Part shown: positions 33,326 through 41,700 of the stretch, in pieces
Layout of the letters: every line of letters begins with the position of its first letter
How positions within the stretch are numbered: position 1 is the first letter of the stretch
Assembly (NCBI RefSeq): GCF_032144095.1
Contig: NZ_JAVSNJ010000009.1
Location: 29,142 to 93,141, forward strand
DNA length: 64,000 nucleotides
Direction: 5' to 3'
Source of the DNA: Sphaerochaeta sp032144095
GTDB lineage: Bacteria; Spirochaetota; Spirochaetia; Sphaerochaetales; Sphaerochaetaceae
Notes under the pieces: generated by a model
The model's database searches: none
Told to the model about the DNA's origin: nothing
The model's input: the letters and a program-made list of their open reading frames with translations, nothing else
Translations under genes and position numbers: made by a program

Positions 33326-34561
33326 ATGAGTGTTGCCCCTTTGAAGAAAAAGAACCTGGCACAAATCCTATTTGGTCCTGACGGTGATGTCGCAATGGAC
33401 CCAATAGTACAGGCTCTGACGATAGCAAGTGGATTATTGATGTTGGGCAACATTGTGGTAAGTCCCTTATTGGTCGATTTGGCCGAAGTCTATAACGTCT
33501 CAGCCGTCCAGATGGGTTTGTTGATTACTACGTATAACGCACCAACTGTGCTATTGGTTATGTTCATCGGGGTTATGGCTGATAGGATAGGAAGAAAACC
33601 CCTGCTGGTTTTTGGGCTATTCCTTTTTGCGATTTCAGGTACTGCCATAGGGGGCTTCTCGACTTTCAGAGCCACCATTGTGTTGCGAATCTTTCAGGGG
33701 ATTGGGTTCGCCTGCTCAACGCCAATCATTACGGCAATCCTTGGTGATATGTACGATGGTGCCAAAGAGGCAACTGCTCAAGGCCTGCGAACTTCAGGAA
33801 ATAATTTTGTAAGTATTGTAGCACCTGTGCTGGCATCAGTGTTGATTGGAATTAGTTGGAGGCTACCTTTTGTACTGTTTCTTTCGGTACTTCCTTTGGC
33901 TATATGGATTTGGGAGGTCGTCCCCTCCTCGCCAAAAGAGGCTGGGATTCCCCTATCATTATACTTGAAATCAATGCTGAAAACCTTGAAAGATCCCCAG
34001 ATGCTTGCGGTAAATTTTACCGTTCTGTTTCGTTTTCTCTGTTATTTCAGCTTTTTAACCTATATTTCTTTTATTGGAAAACAGAATCTTGGAATGTCGA
34101 CTTTTGCAGTTGGGCTTGTCATCGGAGGTAAATCAATTCTCTCCTTTTTAGGGTCGACACAGACCGGTAGGGCATCAAAGAAATTGCATTCTGCAGCATC
34201 TGCCATGATTGCATTCTTCTTGTCGGGTATCGGATTCTTTGTTATCGGGCTTGCTCCAAGTGTTTTTTCCTTAATATTGGGGTCTGCCTTATTCGGCATC
34301 GGGGATGGGTTCATCAATCCTATCCAAAAATCACAAATCAACGCGCTCTCTACCAAAGAGGTACGAGGTAGTGCAATTGCATTTTCAACAGGGGTTGGGA
34401 ACCTAGGCAAGGCCTTGGCTCCAGGGCTTATGGCCCTAGTCCTATCCCAATTCGGAATTGCTGCAATCTTTACCTTTATGGGCATTCTCTCAGTTGCATC
34501 AGCTCTTCTAAACATAGGGCTTTGGATAGCCATGAGAGGAAAAACAAAGCGACAAAGCTGA
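33326..34561 (+). CDS. Major facilitator superfamily transporter
   Basis: 411 residues with 12 predicted helices. Motif A between helices 2 and 3 is clear (GVMADRIGRKPLLVFGLFLF). Helix 5 region GLRTSGNNFVSIVAPVLASVL and the second-half loop STQTGRASKKLHSAAS are typical of drug:H+ antiporter-1-like or sugar/acid MFS carriers; the substrate cannot be predicted. GGAGG precedes the ATG. Its A+T-rich codon usage matches the island, so it is treated as part of it, perhaps for export or a second acid. Confidence 0.82.
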   Translation: MSVAPLKKKNLAQILFGPDGDVAMDPIVQALTIASGLLMLGNIVVSPLLVDLAEVYNVSAVQMGLLITTYNAPTVLLVMFIGVMADRIGRKPLLVFGLFLFAISGTAIGGFSTFRATIVLRIFQGIGFACSTPIITAILGDMYDGAKEATAQGLRTSGNNFVSIVAPVLASVLIGISWRLPFVLFLSVLPLAIWIWEVVPSSPKEAGIPLSLYLKSMLKTLKDPQMLAVNFTVLFRFLCYFSFLTYISFIGKQNLGMSTFAVGLVIGGKSILSFLGSTQTGRASKKLHSAASAMIAFFLSGIGFFVIGLAPSVFSLILGSALFGIGDGFINPIQKSQINALSTKEVRGSAIAFSTGVGNLGKALAPGLMALVLSQFGIAAIFTFMGILSVASALLNIGLWIAMRGKTKRQS

Positions 34562-34607
34562 CCTCACCAGTAGTATGCGGTAAAGAAAGCCAAGTCGCGT
34601 TACAATC

Positions 34608-36497
34608 CTACTCCAGCTCAAAGACCCCAGTATAGAGCTTCTGGTACTGCCCCTGGTTCTCCATCAGCTGCTGGTGCGTACCCCGCTCGATGATTTCACC
34701 CTGCTCAAGTACCATGATGACATCGGCATTCCTGATGGTGGAAAGCCTGTGTGCGATGACAAAGACCGTCCTTCCTGCCATCAGGGCATCCATGCCCTTC
34801 TGCACGATCGCCTCTGTCCTTGTATCGATGCTGCTGGTTGCCTCATCGAGGATGAGCACCGGTGGGTTTGCCACAATCGCCCTGGCAATGGAGATGAGCT
34901 GCCGCTGCCCTTGGGAGAGGGAGGACCCGTCCCCGGCAAGCAGGGAGTCGTAGCCCTGGGGAAGCAGGTTGATGAAGGAGTCGGCATTTGCAAGCTTTGC
35001 AGCCTCGATGACCTCCTCATCGGTTGCATCCAGCCTTCCATAGCGGATGTTTTCCATCACCGTACCTGAGAAAAGGTTTACATCCTGCAATACCACACCC
35101 AAGGACCGTCTCAGGTCCCCCTTGCGGATCTTGTTGATGTTGATGCCGTCGTAGCGGATCTTCCCGTCAGCCAGGTCGTAGAAGCGGTTGATGAGGTTGG
35201 TTATGGTAGTCTTGCCTGCCCCTGTCGCCCCTACCAGAGCTATCTTGTGGGTAGGTCGGGCATAGAGGGAGACATCCTTCAGGACAAGCTTGTCAGCTGT
35301 ATAGCCAAAGTCGACATTGAAGAACTGTACATAGCCTGAGAGCTTGGTATAGACCTCGCTTCCGCTCTTGTGTGGGTTCTTCCACGCCCAGAGGTTTGTC
35401 CTCTCCTGGGTTTCGACAAGCTGTCCCTGTTCGTCATAGGTTGCATTGACCAAGGTAACATAGCCTTCGTCCACCTCTGGCTTCTCGTCGAGCAAGGCAA
35501 AGATGCGCTTGGCTCCAGCAAGGGCCATGATGACTGAGTTGAGCTGCTGTGCCATCTGGTTGATGGGCATGTTGATGGTCCTGCTCAGCTGCAAAAAGGA
35601 TGCTATTGCCCCAAGGGTGAGGGCTCCCACGCCATGGAGGGCAAGGGTACCTCCAGCTATGGCCACGAATACATACTGGATATAGCTGATGTTGCCCATG
35701 ATCGGCATGAGGATGTTTGCAAACCTGTTGGCCTGGTTCGCGTTGTTGAACAGCTCATCATTGAGCTTGTCGAAGGCCTTCTTGGATTCCTGTTCATGGT
35801 TGAATACCTTCACCACCTTCTGGCCGTGGATCATCTCCTCGATGAACCCGTTGGTCTTGCCCAGCGATTTCTGCTGGTCCATGAAATACTTTCCGCTCTT
35901 CTTTGCAACCTTTGAGGAGATCATGAGCATCCCGGTCAGGGAGAAGATAACTACAATGGTCAGCTGCCAGCTGGTGAAGAGCATGGCAAAGAAGATTGCA
36001 ACGACCGTGAGGGTGGAGGAGAAGATGTTCGGTATGCTCTGGGTCACCATCTGCCGAAGCGTATCGGTGTCGTTGGTGTAGAGGCTCATCAGGTCCCCAT
36101 GTGAGTTGGTGTCAAAGAACCGGATGCTCAGATGCTGCATGTGGGCAAACATGTCATCCCTGATGGCCTTCAGCGCACTCTGGGCGATGGTGATCATAAG
36201 CCGGTTGTAGATGAAGGTGGTGATGACCCCCGCTGCATAGATGCTTCCCATCAGGGCCAGGGCCTTGAGCAAGCCTAGGAAAGAGGGGTTGGCCTGGGAG
36301 GAGAGGGGGACGATGAAGTCATCGATGAGTACCCTCAGAAAGAGGGAGCCCGCCACACCTGCCAAGGCACTGATGACAATGCACAGAAGGACGAGCACAA
36401 AGCGCTTCCTATAGGGGATGAAAATATAGTCAAGAAGACGGCGCATCGTGTTCTTGTCAAGTTTTGGTTTTCCTGGTTTTTTGGTATCTGCCATCAT
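34608..36497 (-). CDS. Heterodimeric ABC exporter, canonical-site half
   Basis: 629 residues: six membrane helices (type IV exporter fold) then a nucleotide-binding domain. NBD motifs: Walker A LVGATGAGKTTI, signature LSQGQRQLISIARA (Gly for Ser/Gly at one position), Walker B PVLILDEATSSID with the catalytic Glu present. An insert of about 55 residues (TLVNATYDEQGQLVETQERT...) lies between the membrane domain and NBD. Start overlaps the partner stop by one base (TAATG). With its degenerate partner it resembles TM287/288, BmrCD and LmrCD multidrug exporters. Confidence 0.9.
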   Translation of the reverse strand: MMADTKKPGKPKLDKNTMRRLLDYIFIPYRKRFVLVLLCIVISALAGVAGSLFLRVLIDDFIVPLSSQANPSFLGLLKALALMGSIYAAGVITTFIYNRLMITIAQSALKAIRDDMFAHMQHLSIRFFDTNSHGDLMSLYTNDTDTLRQMVTQSIPNIFSSTLTVVAIFFAMLFTSWQLTIVVIFSLTGMLMISSKVAKKSGKYFMDQQKSLGKTNGFIEEMIHGQKVVKVFNHEQESKKAFDKLNDELFNNANQANRFANILMPIMGNISYIQYVFVAIAGGTLALHGVGALTLGAIASFLQLSRTINMPINQMAQQLNSVIMALAGAKRIFALLDEKPEVDEGYVTLVNATYDEQGQLVETQERTNLWAWKNPHKSGSEVYTKLSGYVQFFNVDFGYTADKLVLKDVSLYARPTHKIALVGATGAGKTTITNLINRFYDLADGKIRYDGININKIRKGDLRRSLGVVLQDVNLFSGTVMENIRYGRLDATDEEVIEAAKLANADSFINLLPQGYDSLLAGDGSSLSQGQRQLISIARAIVANPPVLILDEATSSIDTRTEAIVQKGMDALMAGRTVFVIAHRLSTIRNADVIMVLEQGEIIERGTHQQLMENQGQYQKLYTGVFELE

Positions 36498-38221
36498 TAT
36501 GCCTCTTCCCTGCTCTGGGAGTCGTAGATCTCTCTATACACTTCGCTGGTCTCAAGCAGTTGTGCATGAGTACCGATTGCCTGGATCTCCCCTTCGTCCA
36601 ACACCACGATCTTGTCCGCATCCATGACAGAGTTGATCCTCTGGGCGATGATGATCTTGGTCGTATTCTTCAGCTCGTTCCTGAAGGAACGCCTGATATG
36701 GGCATCGGTCTTGGTATCGACTGCACTGGTGGAGTCGTCAAGGATGAGGATCTTGGGTTGCTTGAGGATGGAACGGGCAATGCTGAGCCGTTGCTTCTGA
36801 CCCCCGGACAGGTTCGATCCATCCTGTTCGATGTAGGTGTCATACCCCTTGGGGAAACTACGGACGAAAGCGTCTGCCTGGGAAATCTTACATGCTGCGA
36901 CAAGTTGTTCATCAGTTGCTTCAAGGTTTCCCCATCGGAGGTTCTCCTTGATGGTCCCGGAAAACAGGACGCTCTTCTGCAGCACGATGCTCACCGAATC
37001 CCTGAGGGCCTGGATCTGGTAGTCCCTCACGTCGACGCCACCTACCTTCAGGGAACCTGAGTAGACATCGTAGAGGCGGGGGATAAGCTGGACAAGAGAA
37101 CTCTTTCCGCTACCGGTGGAACCGATGATACCCACCACCTCTCCGCTTGCGATATGCAAATTGATGTTCTTCAGGCAGAGCTTGTCCGCTGTCTTGGTAT
37201 GGCTGAAGGAAACCGACTCGAAATCGAGGCTTCCATCGGCTATCGTCACCAAAGCCCCTTCCTTGTCGGTCAGGTCACTCTTCTCCGAGAGTACCTCCTC
37301 GATACGGAACGCGGAGGCCCGGCTCATGGTGATCATGACAAAGACCATGGAGAGCATCATCAGGCTCATGAGGATCTGGGATGTGTAGGTGATGAAACTC
37401 ATCAACTGACCGGTGGTCATGCTGTTGCTGACAATGAGCCGTGCCCCCAGATAGGAGATGGCAAGGATGCTCAGGTACATGATGCCCTGCATGAGCGGGC
37501 TATTGAAGGCTATGATCTTCTCCGACTTGCTTGAATTCTGATAGATATCCTCGGAGACTGTTTTGAACTTCTCGGTCTCATACTCCTCCCGTACAAAGGA
37601 TTTTACCACACGCACCCCCCGCACATTCTCCTGCACCACAGAATTGAGCTTGTCATATATCTTGAAGACTTTGACAAAGAGTGGGTAGGCATTCTTGATG
37701 ATGAAATACATTCCCAATGCCAGAATGGGAAGGGCTACCAGGTAGACCAGGGCAAGGCGTGCATTGATTCTTGTTGCCATGAAGAAGCTGAAGGCCAGCA
37801 TAAATGGGCTTCGTACCGCAATACGGATCAGCATCTGATAGGCACGCTGCACATTGGTGACATCGGTGGTCAGGCGTGTGATGAGGCTGGCGGAAGAGAA
37901 GGTATCTATATTTGAAAAGGAGAAGTCCTGGATTGTGTAGAACATCTTCCTTCTCACATTCCTGGAAAATCCGGATGATGCCAGGGCTGCGAAATAGCCG
38001 GAAAGGACTCCAAAGAAGAGTGCCACTACGGCACAACCAAGGAGGATGAGACCCCACTTCCAGATTGCATTGATGTTGCTGGCATCAATACCCTGGTCGA
38101 TGAGATTGGCCATGAGGTAGGGGATGAGGACGTCCATCATCACCTCCATCACGACAAAAAGGGAGGTCAGGATTGCTGCGACCCGATAGCCTGCTGTCTG
38201 TTTGGTAAGGTTTTTTAGCAT
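36497..38221 (-). CDS. Heterodimeric ABC exporter, degenerate-site half
   Basis: 574 residues: six membrane helices, then NBD. Walker A IIGSTGSGKSSLV and signature LSGGQKQRLSIARS are canonical, but Walker B reads ILILDDSTSAVD: the catalytic Glu after the Walker B Asp is Asp. This is the hallmark of the non-hydrolysing site in asymmetric heterodimeric exporters. It is 12 nt downstream of the MarR gene and coupled to the second half-transporter, so the unit marR-exporter is one operon. Confidence 0.9.
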   Translation of the reverse strand: MLKNLTKQTAGYRVAAILTSLFVVMEVMMDVLIPYLMANLIDQGIDASNINAIWKWGLILLGCAVVALFFGVLSGYFAALASSGFSRNVRRKMFYTIQDFSFSNIDTFSSASLITRLTTDVTNVQRAYQMLIRIAVRSPFMLAFSFFMATRINARLALVYLVALPILALGMYFIIKNAYPLFVKVFKIYDKLNSVVQENVRGVRVVKSFVREEYETEKFKTVSEDIYQNSSKSEKIIAFNSPLMQGIMYLSILAISYLGARLIVSNSMTTGQLMSFITYTSQILMSLMMLSMVFVMITMSRASAFRIEEVLSEKSDLTDKEGALVTIADGSLDFESVSFSHTKTADKLCLKNINLHIASGEVVGIIGSTGSGKSSLVQLIPRLYDVYSGSLKVGGVDVRDYQIQALRDSVSIVLQKSVLFSGTIKENLRWGNLEATDEQLVAACKISQADAFVRSFPKGYDTYIEQDGSNLSGGQKQRLSIARSILKQPKILILDDSTSAVDTKTDAHIRRSFRNELKNTTKIIIAQRINSVMDADKIVVLDEGEIQAIGTHAQLLETSEVYREIYDSQSREEA

Positions 38222-38233
38222 GATTGTTTCTCT

Positions 38234-38671
38234 CTACTCCAAATGCTTCTTGAGTTTTTCCGCAATGGTGAAGAACTGCTGCAGTTCCTCTTGGCTCAGG
38301 CTACTCTGGAGGTCCTGTTCGAATTCCTGGATGAAACCCAGGTTGTGTGTATGTTGCTGGTGGGCAGTTTCTGTGAGGGTCACCATGTTCTGCCTTGCAT
38401 CGGTAGGGCTCGGGGAACGGGTTATCAGGCCGTTGTTCTCCATGAGCCGAAGGATGTTGGCAGCCGTGGAACCTCGGATGCCAAACTCGCTCTGGATCTC
38501 CCTCTGCGGGATGGAGGTACGCTTTGTACGGCCAAAAAGGCAGAGTATCTGGGCCTGCATCGGGGTGATGGGCTCTTGTCCCTGTTTTCGTATTCCCTCT
38601 TCAATCTTTCGTGAGAAGAGGTTGGTAAGAATTTTGAGTGTCATGCCGATACGGCGATTGCTCTGGTGCAT
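38234..38671 (-). CDS. MarR-family regulator of the ABC exporter
   Basis: About 145 residues from the ATG at 38671 (MHQSNRRIGMTLKILTNLF). Frame starts at 38755 and 38695 are rejected because the palindromic operator and promoter occupy that DNA. Winged HTH: ITPMQAQILCLFGRTKRTSIPQREIQSEFGIRGSTAANILRLMENNGLITRSPSPTDARQNMVTLTETA, with the D-x-R wing motif. MarR proteins are usually ligand-released repressors; here the obvious target is its own operon, i.e. the downstream multidrug-type exporter. No good ribosome-binding site is visible. Confidence 0.85.
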   Translation of the reverse strand: MHQSNRRIGMTLKILTNLFSRKIEEGIRKQGQEPITPMQAQILCLFGRTKRTSIPQREIQSEFGIRGSTAANILRLMENNGLITRSPSPTDARQNMVTLTETAHQQHTHNLGFIQEFEQDLQSSLSQEELQQFFTIAEKLKKHLE

Positions 38672-38687
38672 GGCAACTGCATTTTTT

Positions 38688-38701
38688 GTTAGCATGCTAA
38701 C
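38688..38701. promoter_or_regulatory. MarR operator palindrome
   Basis: GTTAGCATGCTAAC is a perfect 14-bp palindrome, of the TTAGCATGCTAA kind bound by many MarR proteins. A leftward TATTAT (-10 like, 38704-38709) adjoins it, so the operator covers the expected start of transcription, about 17-30 bases before the marR ATG. Confidence 0.7.
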
Positions 38702-38804
38702 GATAATAGTGAAGAAAGATTCTTTCGCATAGAGGTTGGGAAGAAAGAAACCCACAATATTTTTGCTTGCATCCCTTCACTATTGCTCTTCCCCTTTATC
38801 CAAA

Positions 38805-38828
38805 TTGAGCTCCCAGGCGGGAGCTCAA
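38805..38828 (-). terminator. Terminator of pgi
   Basis: A perfect 10-bp inverted repeat TTGAGCTCCC / GGGAGCTCAA with a 4-nt loop, 39 nt beyond the pgi stop. On the minus strand the stem is followed only by TTTGG, so it is a moderate terminator. Confidence 0.6.
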
Positions 38829-38867
38829 CAGAGGGAAAAGCAATGGATGGGATGGCTCAGGGGGAGT

Positions 38868-40439
38868 CTAGAGAAGGGCAGCGTAGGAGCTGAGCACCTC
38901 ATCGCCCTCACAGCCATTGAGGACCTTGGTGGCAAGGACCTTGCCAAGCTGCACACCCTCCTGGTCGAAGCTGTTGAGGTTCCAGACAAAGCCCTGGAAC
39001 ATCACCTTATTCTCATAATGGGCAAGGAGGGCCCCGAGGGTGGCAGGGCCGAGCCTGTCAGCAAAGAGCAGGGAGGAGTAGCGGTTTCCCTCAAACTGCT
39101 TGTTGGGGTTTGCATCCTGCTTGCCCTGGGCAAAGGCCACTATCTGGGCAACCAGGTTGGCATTGAGCTTGGTCTGGCTGGACGAGCCTTCCACGATGAT
39201 GTCCTTGCCATACTGGGAAGAGGAGAATCCGATGAACTGCAAGGGGATGGTGTCCGTCCCCTGGTGGAGGAGCTGGTAGAAGGAGTGCTGGCCATTGGTT
39301 CCTGGCTCCCCAAAGATGATGGGTCCTGAACTGTAGGCGAGTTTCTCCCCGCTTCGGTTCACATGCTTGCCATTGCTCTCCATGTCGAGCTGCTGCAGGT
39401 GTGCAGGGAAACGGGTGAGTGCCTGGGAGTAGGGAAGGATTGCCGTGGTGGGAAGCTTCAGGACGTTGCGAAGGTAGACCCCTATGAGGGCATCGGCCAT
39501 GGCAGCATTCTTGGTGAGCTCCGGTTCAAGTGCGAGTAGGTCTGCCTCGTGGGCTCCCTGTAGAAGCTGTTCGAATACGGGATATCCGAAGGCCAGGGAG
39601 AGGACCACCGCCCCTACTGCGCTGGTGGAGCTGTAGCGACCGCCGATATAGTCATCGATGAAGAAGGCATCAAGCAGGGCCCCTGAGGAGGCCAAGGGAC
39701 TTGTCTTGCTGGTAACTGCCACCATGTGTTTCTCTGCCACGATGCCCTTGATGCCACTTGCCTTAATGGCCTCGAGGACCAGGTCCCGGTTTGTGAGGGT
39801 CTCGAGGGTGGTACCGCTTTTGGAGACAAGAATGAAGAGGGTGGTCTCAAAATCCAGGCCTTCCAGTACTGCAGAGGCGTCATCGGGATCGACATTGCTG
39901 ATGAAACGCCCTTCCAGAAGGGGAATATTTTCGGCCTTGCACCAACCCCTGAGGGCGAGGTAGAGGGCTCTTGGTCCAAGGTCACTTCCCCCGATGCCGA
40001 TCTGCACCACGGTCTTGAAGGCCTTGCCTGTCGAACCAAGGAGCTTGCCTGATCGTATTTTTTCCGAAAAACCTTTGACCTTTGCAAGCACCTGCCTATA
40101 GAAATCGCCCTTGTCCTCCCCATCGGCAGTGACTGCATCGAGGACCTGTCCACGGGTCAGGTGGTGTAGGACCAGGCGCTTCTCCCCAGGGTTCATGATA
40201 GCCCCATTGAGCAAGGCGCGATATTTTGCGATGAGCTGTTGCTCGTCGGCAAGTTCCTGCAGGACTTCTAGGGTGTTGCCGTCAACAGGCATGGCTGCAT
40301 AGCTGTAGGTAAGCCCTCCTGCTGCCTTGGCCTGGTAGTCGGCAATCCTCTGCTTGTTCAGAACCTCTGCAAGGTTCTTGGGCTGGAGGGTACTGAGTCT
40401 GGCATATGCATCTGTGGTGTCTAGATTCTTGAATTCCAT
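38868..40439 (-). CDS. pgi: Glucose-6-phosphate isomerase
   Basis: 523 residues from the ATG at 40439 (MEFKNLDTTDAYARL), six bases after AAGGAGA; an earlier in-frame ATG lies in the argR terminator. Sugar-phosphate motifs: VQIGIGGSDLGPRALYLAL, LVSKSGTTLETLTNRD, IGGRYSSTSAVGAVVLSLAFG, GEPGTNGQHSFYQLLHQGTDTIPLQFIGF (catalytic Glu and His) and a late QLGKVLA region. It interconverts glucose-6-P and fructose-6-P for glycolysis. No separate promoter is visible between it and the argR terminator. Confidence 0.96.
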   Translation of the reverse strand: MEFKNLDTTDAYARLSTLQPKNLAEVLNKQRIADYQAKAAGGLTYSYAAMPVDGNTLEVLQELADEQQLIAKYRALLNGAIMNPGEKRLVLHHLTRGQVLDAVTADGEDKGDFYRQVLAKVKGFSEKIRSGKLLGSTGKAFKTVVQIGIGGSDLGPRALYLALRGWCKAENIPLLEGRFISNVDPDDASAVLEGLDFETTLFILVSKSGTTLETLTNRDLVLEAIKASGIKGIVAEKHMVAVTSKTSPLASSGALLDAFFIDDYIGGRYSSTSAVGAVVLSLAFGYPVFEQLLQGAHEADLLALEPELTKNAAMADALIGVYLRNVLKLPTTAILPYSQALTRFPAHLQQLDMESNGKHVNRSGEKLAYSSGPIIFGEPGTNGQHSFYQLLHQGTDTIPLQFIGFSSSQYGKDIIVEGSSSQTKLNANLVAQIVAFAQGKQDANPNKQFEGNRYSSLLFADRLGPATLGALLAHYENKVMFQGFVWNLNSFDQEGVQLGKVLATKVLNGCEGDEVLSSYAALL

Positions 40440-40455
40440 GGGTTTCTCCTTATGC

Positions 40456-40486
40456 AAAAAACACCCCTCCATTGTAGTGGGAGGGG
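40456..40486 (-). terminator. Terminator of argR, abutting the pgi ribosome-binding site
   Basis: Leftward reading gives CCCCTCC, a 9-nt loop, GGAGGGG and then TGTTTTTT. The T-run ends just before the pgi Shine-Dalgarno sequence. A complete intrinsic terminator therefore separates argR from pgi with no room for a pgi promoter in between. Confidence 0.8.
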
Positions 40487-40506
40487 CTGGCGTGTGCAAG
40501 GTTCTT

Positions 40507-40977
40507 CTACTCTTCGATTTCTGGGATGCGGGTCTTGAAGCTCTCCTGCAGGTCCTCTTTGTTCATCCCTTCGCGGAGGATGACGAAGATGGTGTCATCA
40601 CCTGCCAAGGTTCCCAGTATTTCGGGAAGGGCCAGCACATCGAGGGCAATGCCGACGCTGTTTGCGTGTCCTGGCCTGGTTTTTATGACGCCGAAGTTCC
40701 CTGAGAACTCGATGGAGAGGATTCCCCTCCTCACATCCTGTATATAGCTTTTTTCCGATTCGCTGATCAGGTCGTTGTCCGGCAATGCATAGTAGTAGCC
40801 AGACCATCCATCGGAGATCTTGCCGACCTTCAGCATCTTCAGGTCCCTGGAGAGGGTGGCTTGGGTAACGGTGAACCCTTCGGTCTTTAGCATATCAAGA
40901 AGAGCATCCTGGTTGTCGATCCGGTTGCTCTTGATAAGTTCCTTAACTACAGTAAGACGGTTATGTCGTTGCCTCAT
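40507..40977 (-). CDS. argR: Arginine repressor family regulator
   Basis: 156 residues. N-terminal winged HTH (LIKSNRIDNQDALLDMLKTEGFTVTQATLSRDLKMLKVGKI) and C-terminal hexamerisation/arginine-binding domain with PGHANSVGIALDVLALPEILGTLAGDDTIFVI; the GTxAGDDT loop holds the arginine-contacting aspartates. It should repress arginine biosynthesis or induce catabolism on arginine binding. Upstream (41010-41035) an A+T-rich stretch with two ATACG repeats might be an ARG box, but the match is poor. No arginine genes are in the window. Confidence 0.92.
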   Translation of the reverse strand: MRQRHNRLTVVKELIKSNRIDNQDALLDMLKTEGFTVTQATLSRDLKMLKVGKISDGWSGYYYALPDNDLISESEKSYIQDVRRGILSIEFSGNFGVIKTRPGHANSVGIALDVLALPEILGTLAGDDTIFVILREGMNKEDLQESFKTRIPEIEE

Positions 40978-41148
40978 TGTTTGGCTTCTCCTGCCTTTTG
41001 TATATAATTGGATATTTATACGTTTTATACGAATAAAGATACAGTACTATCGCAAGCAATGCAAGATTGGATCTCCCTTTTTATTTGCACAATGCTTGAC
41101 CGTGGTGCAAGAGTGTATCATGCTATTGGTACAGTAAAGGAGTTCTAC

Positions 41149-41700
41149 ATGGTAATTTTCCTGAGTATTCTAGCTATCGTTGTGGTGTTCGCCCTCTATT
41201 TCGTAGGTGTATATAACCGGCTGGTCAGGCTGAGAAACCAGGGTGAAGAGGCTGAATCGGCCATCGATGCCCACCTGAAGCAGCGCTACGACCTGGTCCC
41301 CAATCTCGTGGAGACCGTCAAAGGGTATGCCAAGCATGAGAGCAGCACCCTTACAGCAGTCATTGAGGCAAGGAACAAGGCGATGAGTGCCAGCGGCACC
41401 ATAGAGAAGGATGAGGCCAACAAGGGTTTCTCCTCAACGCTGAAATCCCTGTTCGCACTTAGCGAAGCCTATCCTGACCTCAAGGCAAACCAGGGGTTCC
41501 TCGACCTGCAGAAACAGCTGCAGAAGATAGAGGAGCAGCTGCTGTCTGCACGCAAGTACTACAACGCCATCATCAAGCAGTTCAATACTGTCTGTGATGT
41601 ATTTCCCTCCTCGATCGTCGCTTCCATGGCCAAGTTTGCAAAGAAACCCTACCTGACCATTGAGGAAGAGGCCCGAGCCCGTGTTGAGGTAAAGTTCTGA
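41149..41700 (+). CDS. lemA: LemA-family membrane protein
   Basis: 183 residues from the ATG at 41149, after AAGGAG; the longer frame upstream has no matching residues. One N-terminal membrane helix (VIFLSILAIVVVFALYFVGVY), then the LemA signature NRLVRLRNQGEEAESAIDAHLKQRYDLVPNLVETVKGYAKHE and the helical bundle to YNAIIKQFNTVCDVFPSSIVA. LemA proteins are anchored helical bundles of uncertain role, often beside TPM or DUF2207 proteins, as here. It is coupled to the next gene by a one-base overlap. Confidence 0.93.
   Translation: MVIFLSILAIVVVFALYFVGVYNRLVRLRNQGEEAESAIDAHLKQRYDLVPNLVETVKGYAKHESSTLTAVIEARNKAMSASGTIEKDEANKGFSSTLKSLFALSEAYPDLKANQGFLDLQKQLQKIEEQLLSARKYYNAIIKQFNTVCDVFPSSIVASMAKFAKKPYLTIEEEARARVEVKF

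Noticed and set aside
41010..41035. ARG box upstream of argR
   Set aside because: The stretch has A+T-rich repeats with ATACG twice, but they are direct rather than palindromic and fit the ArgR consensus poorly.
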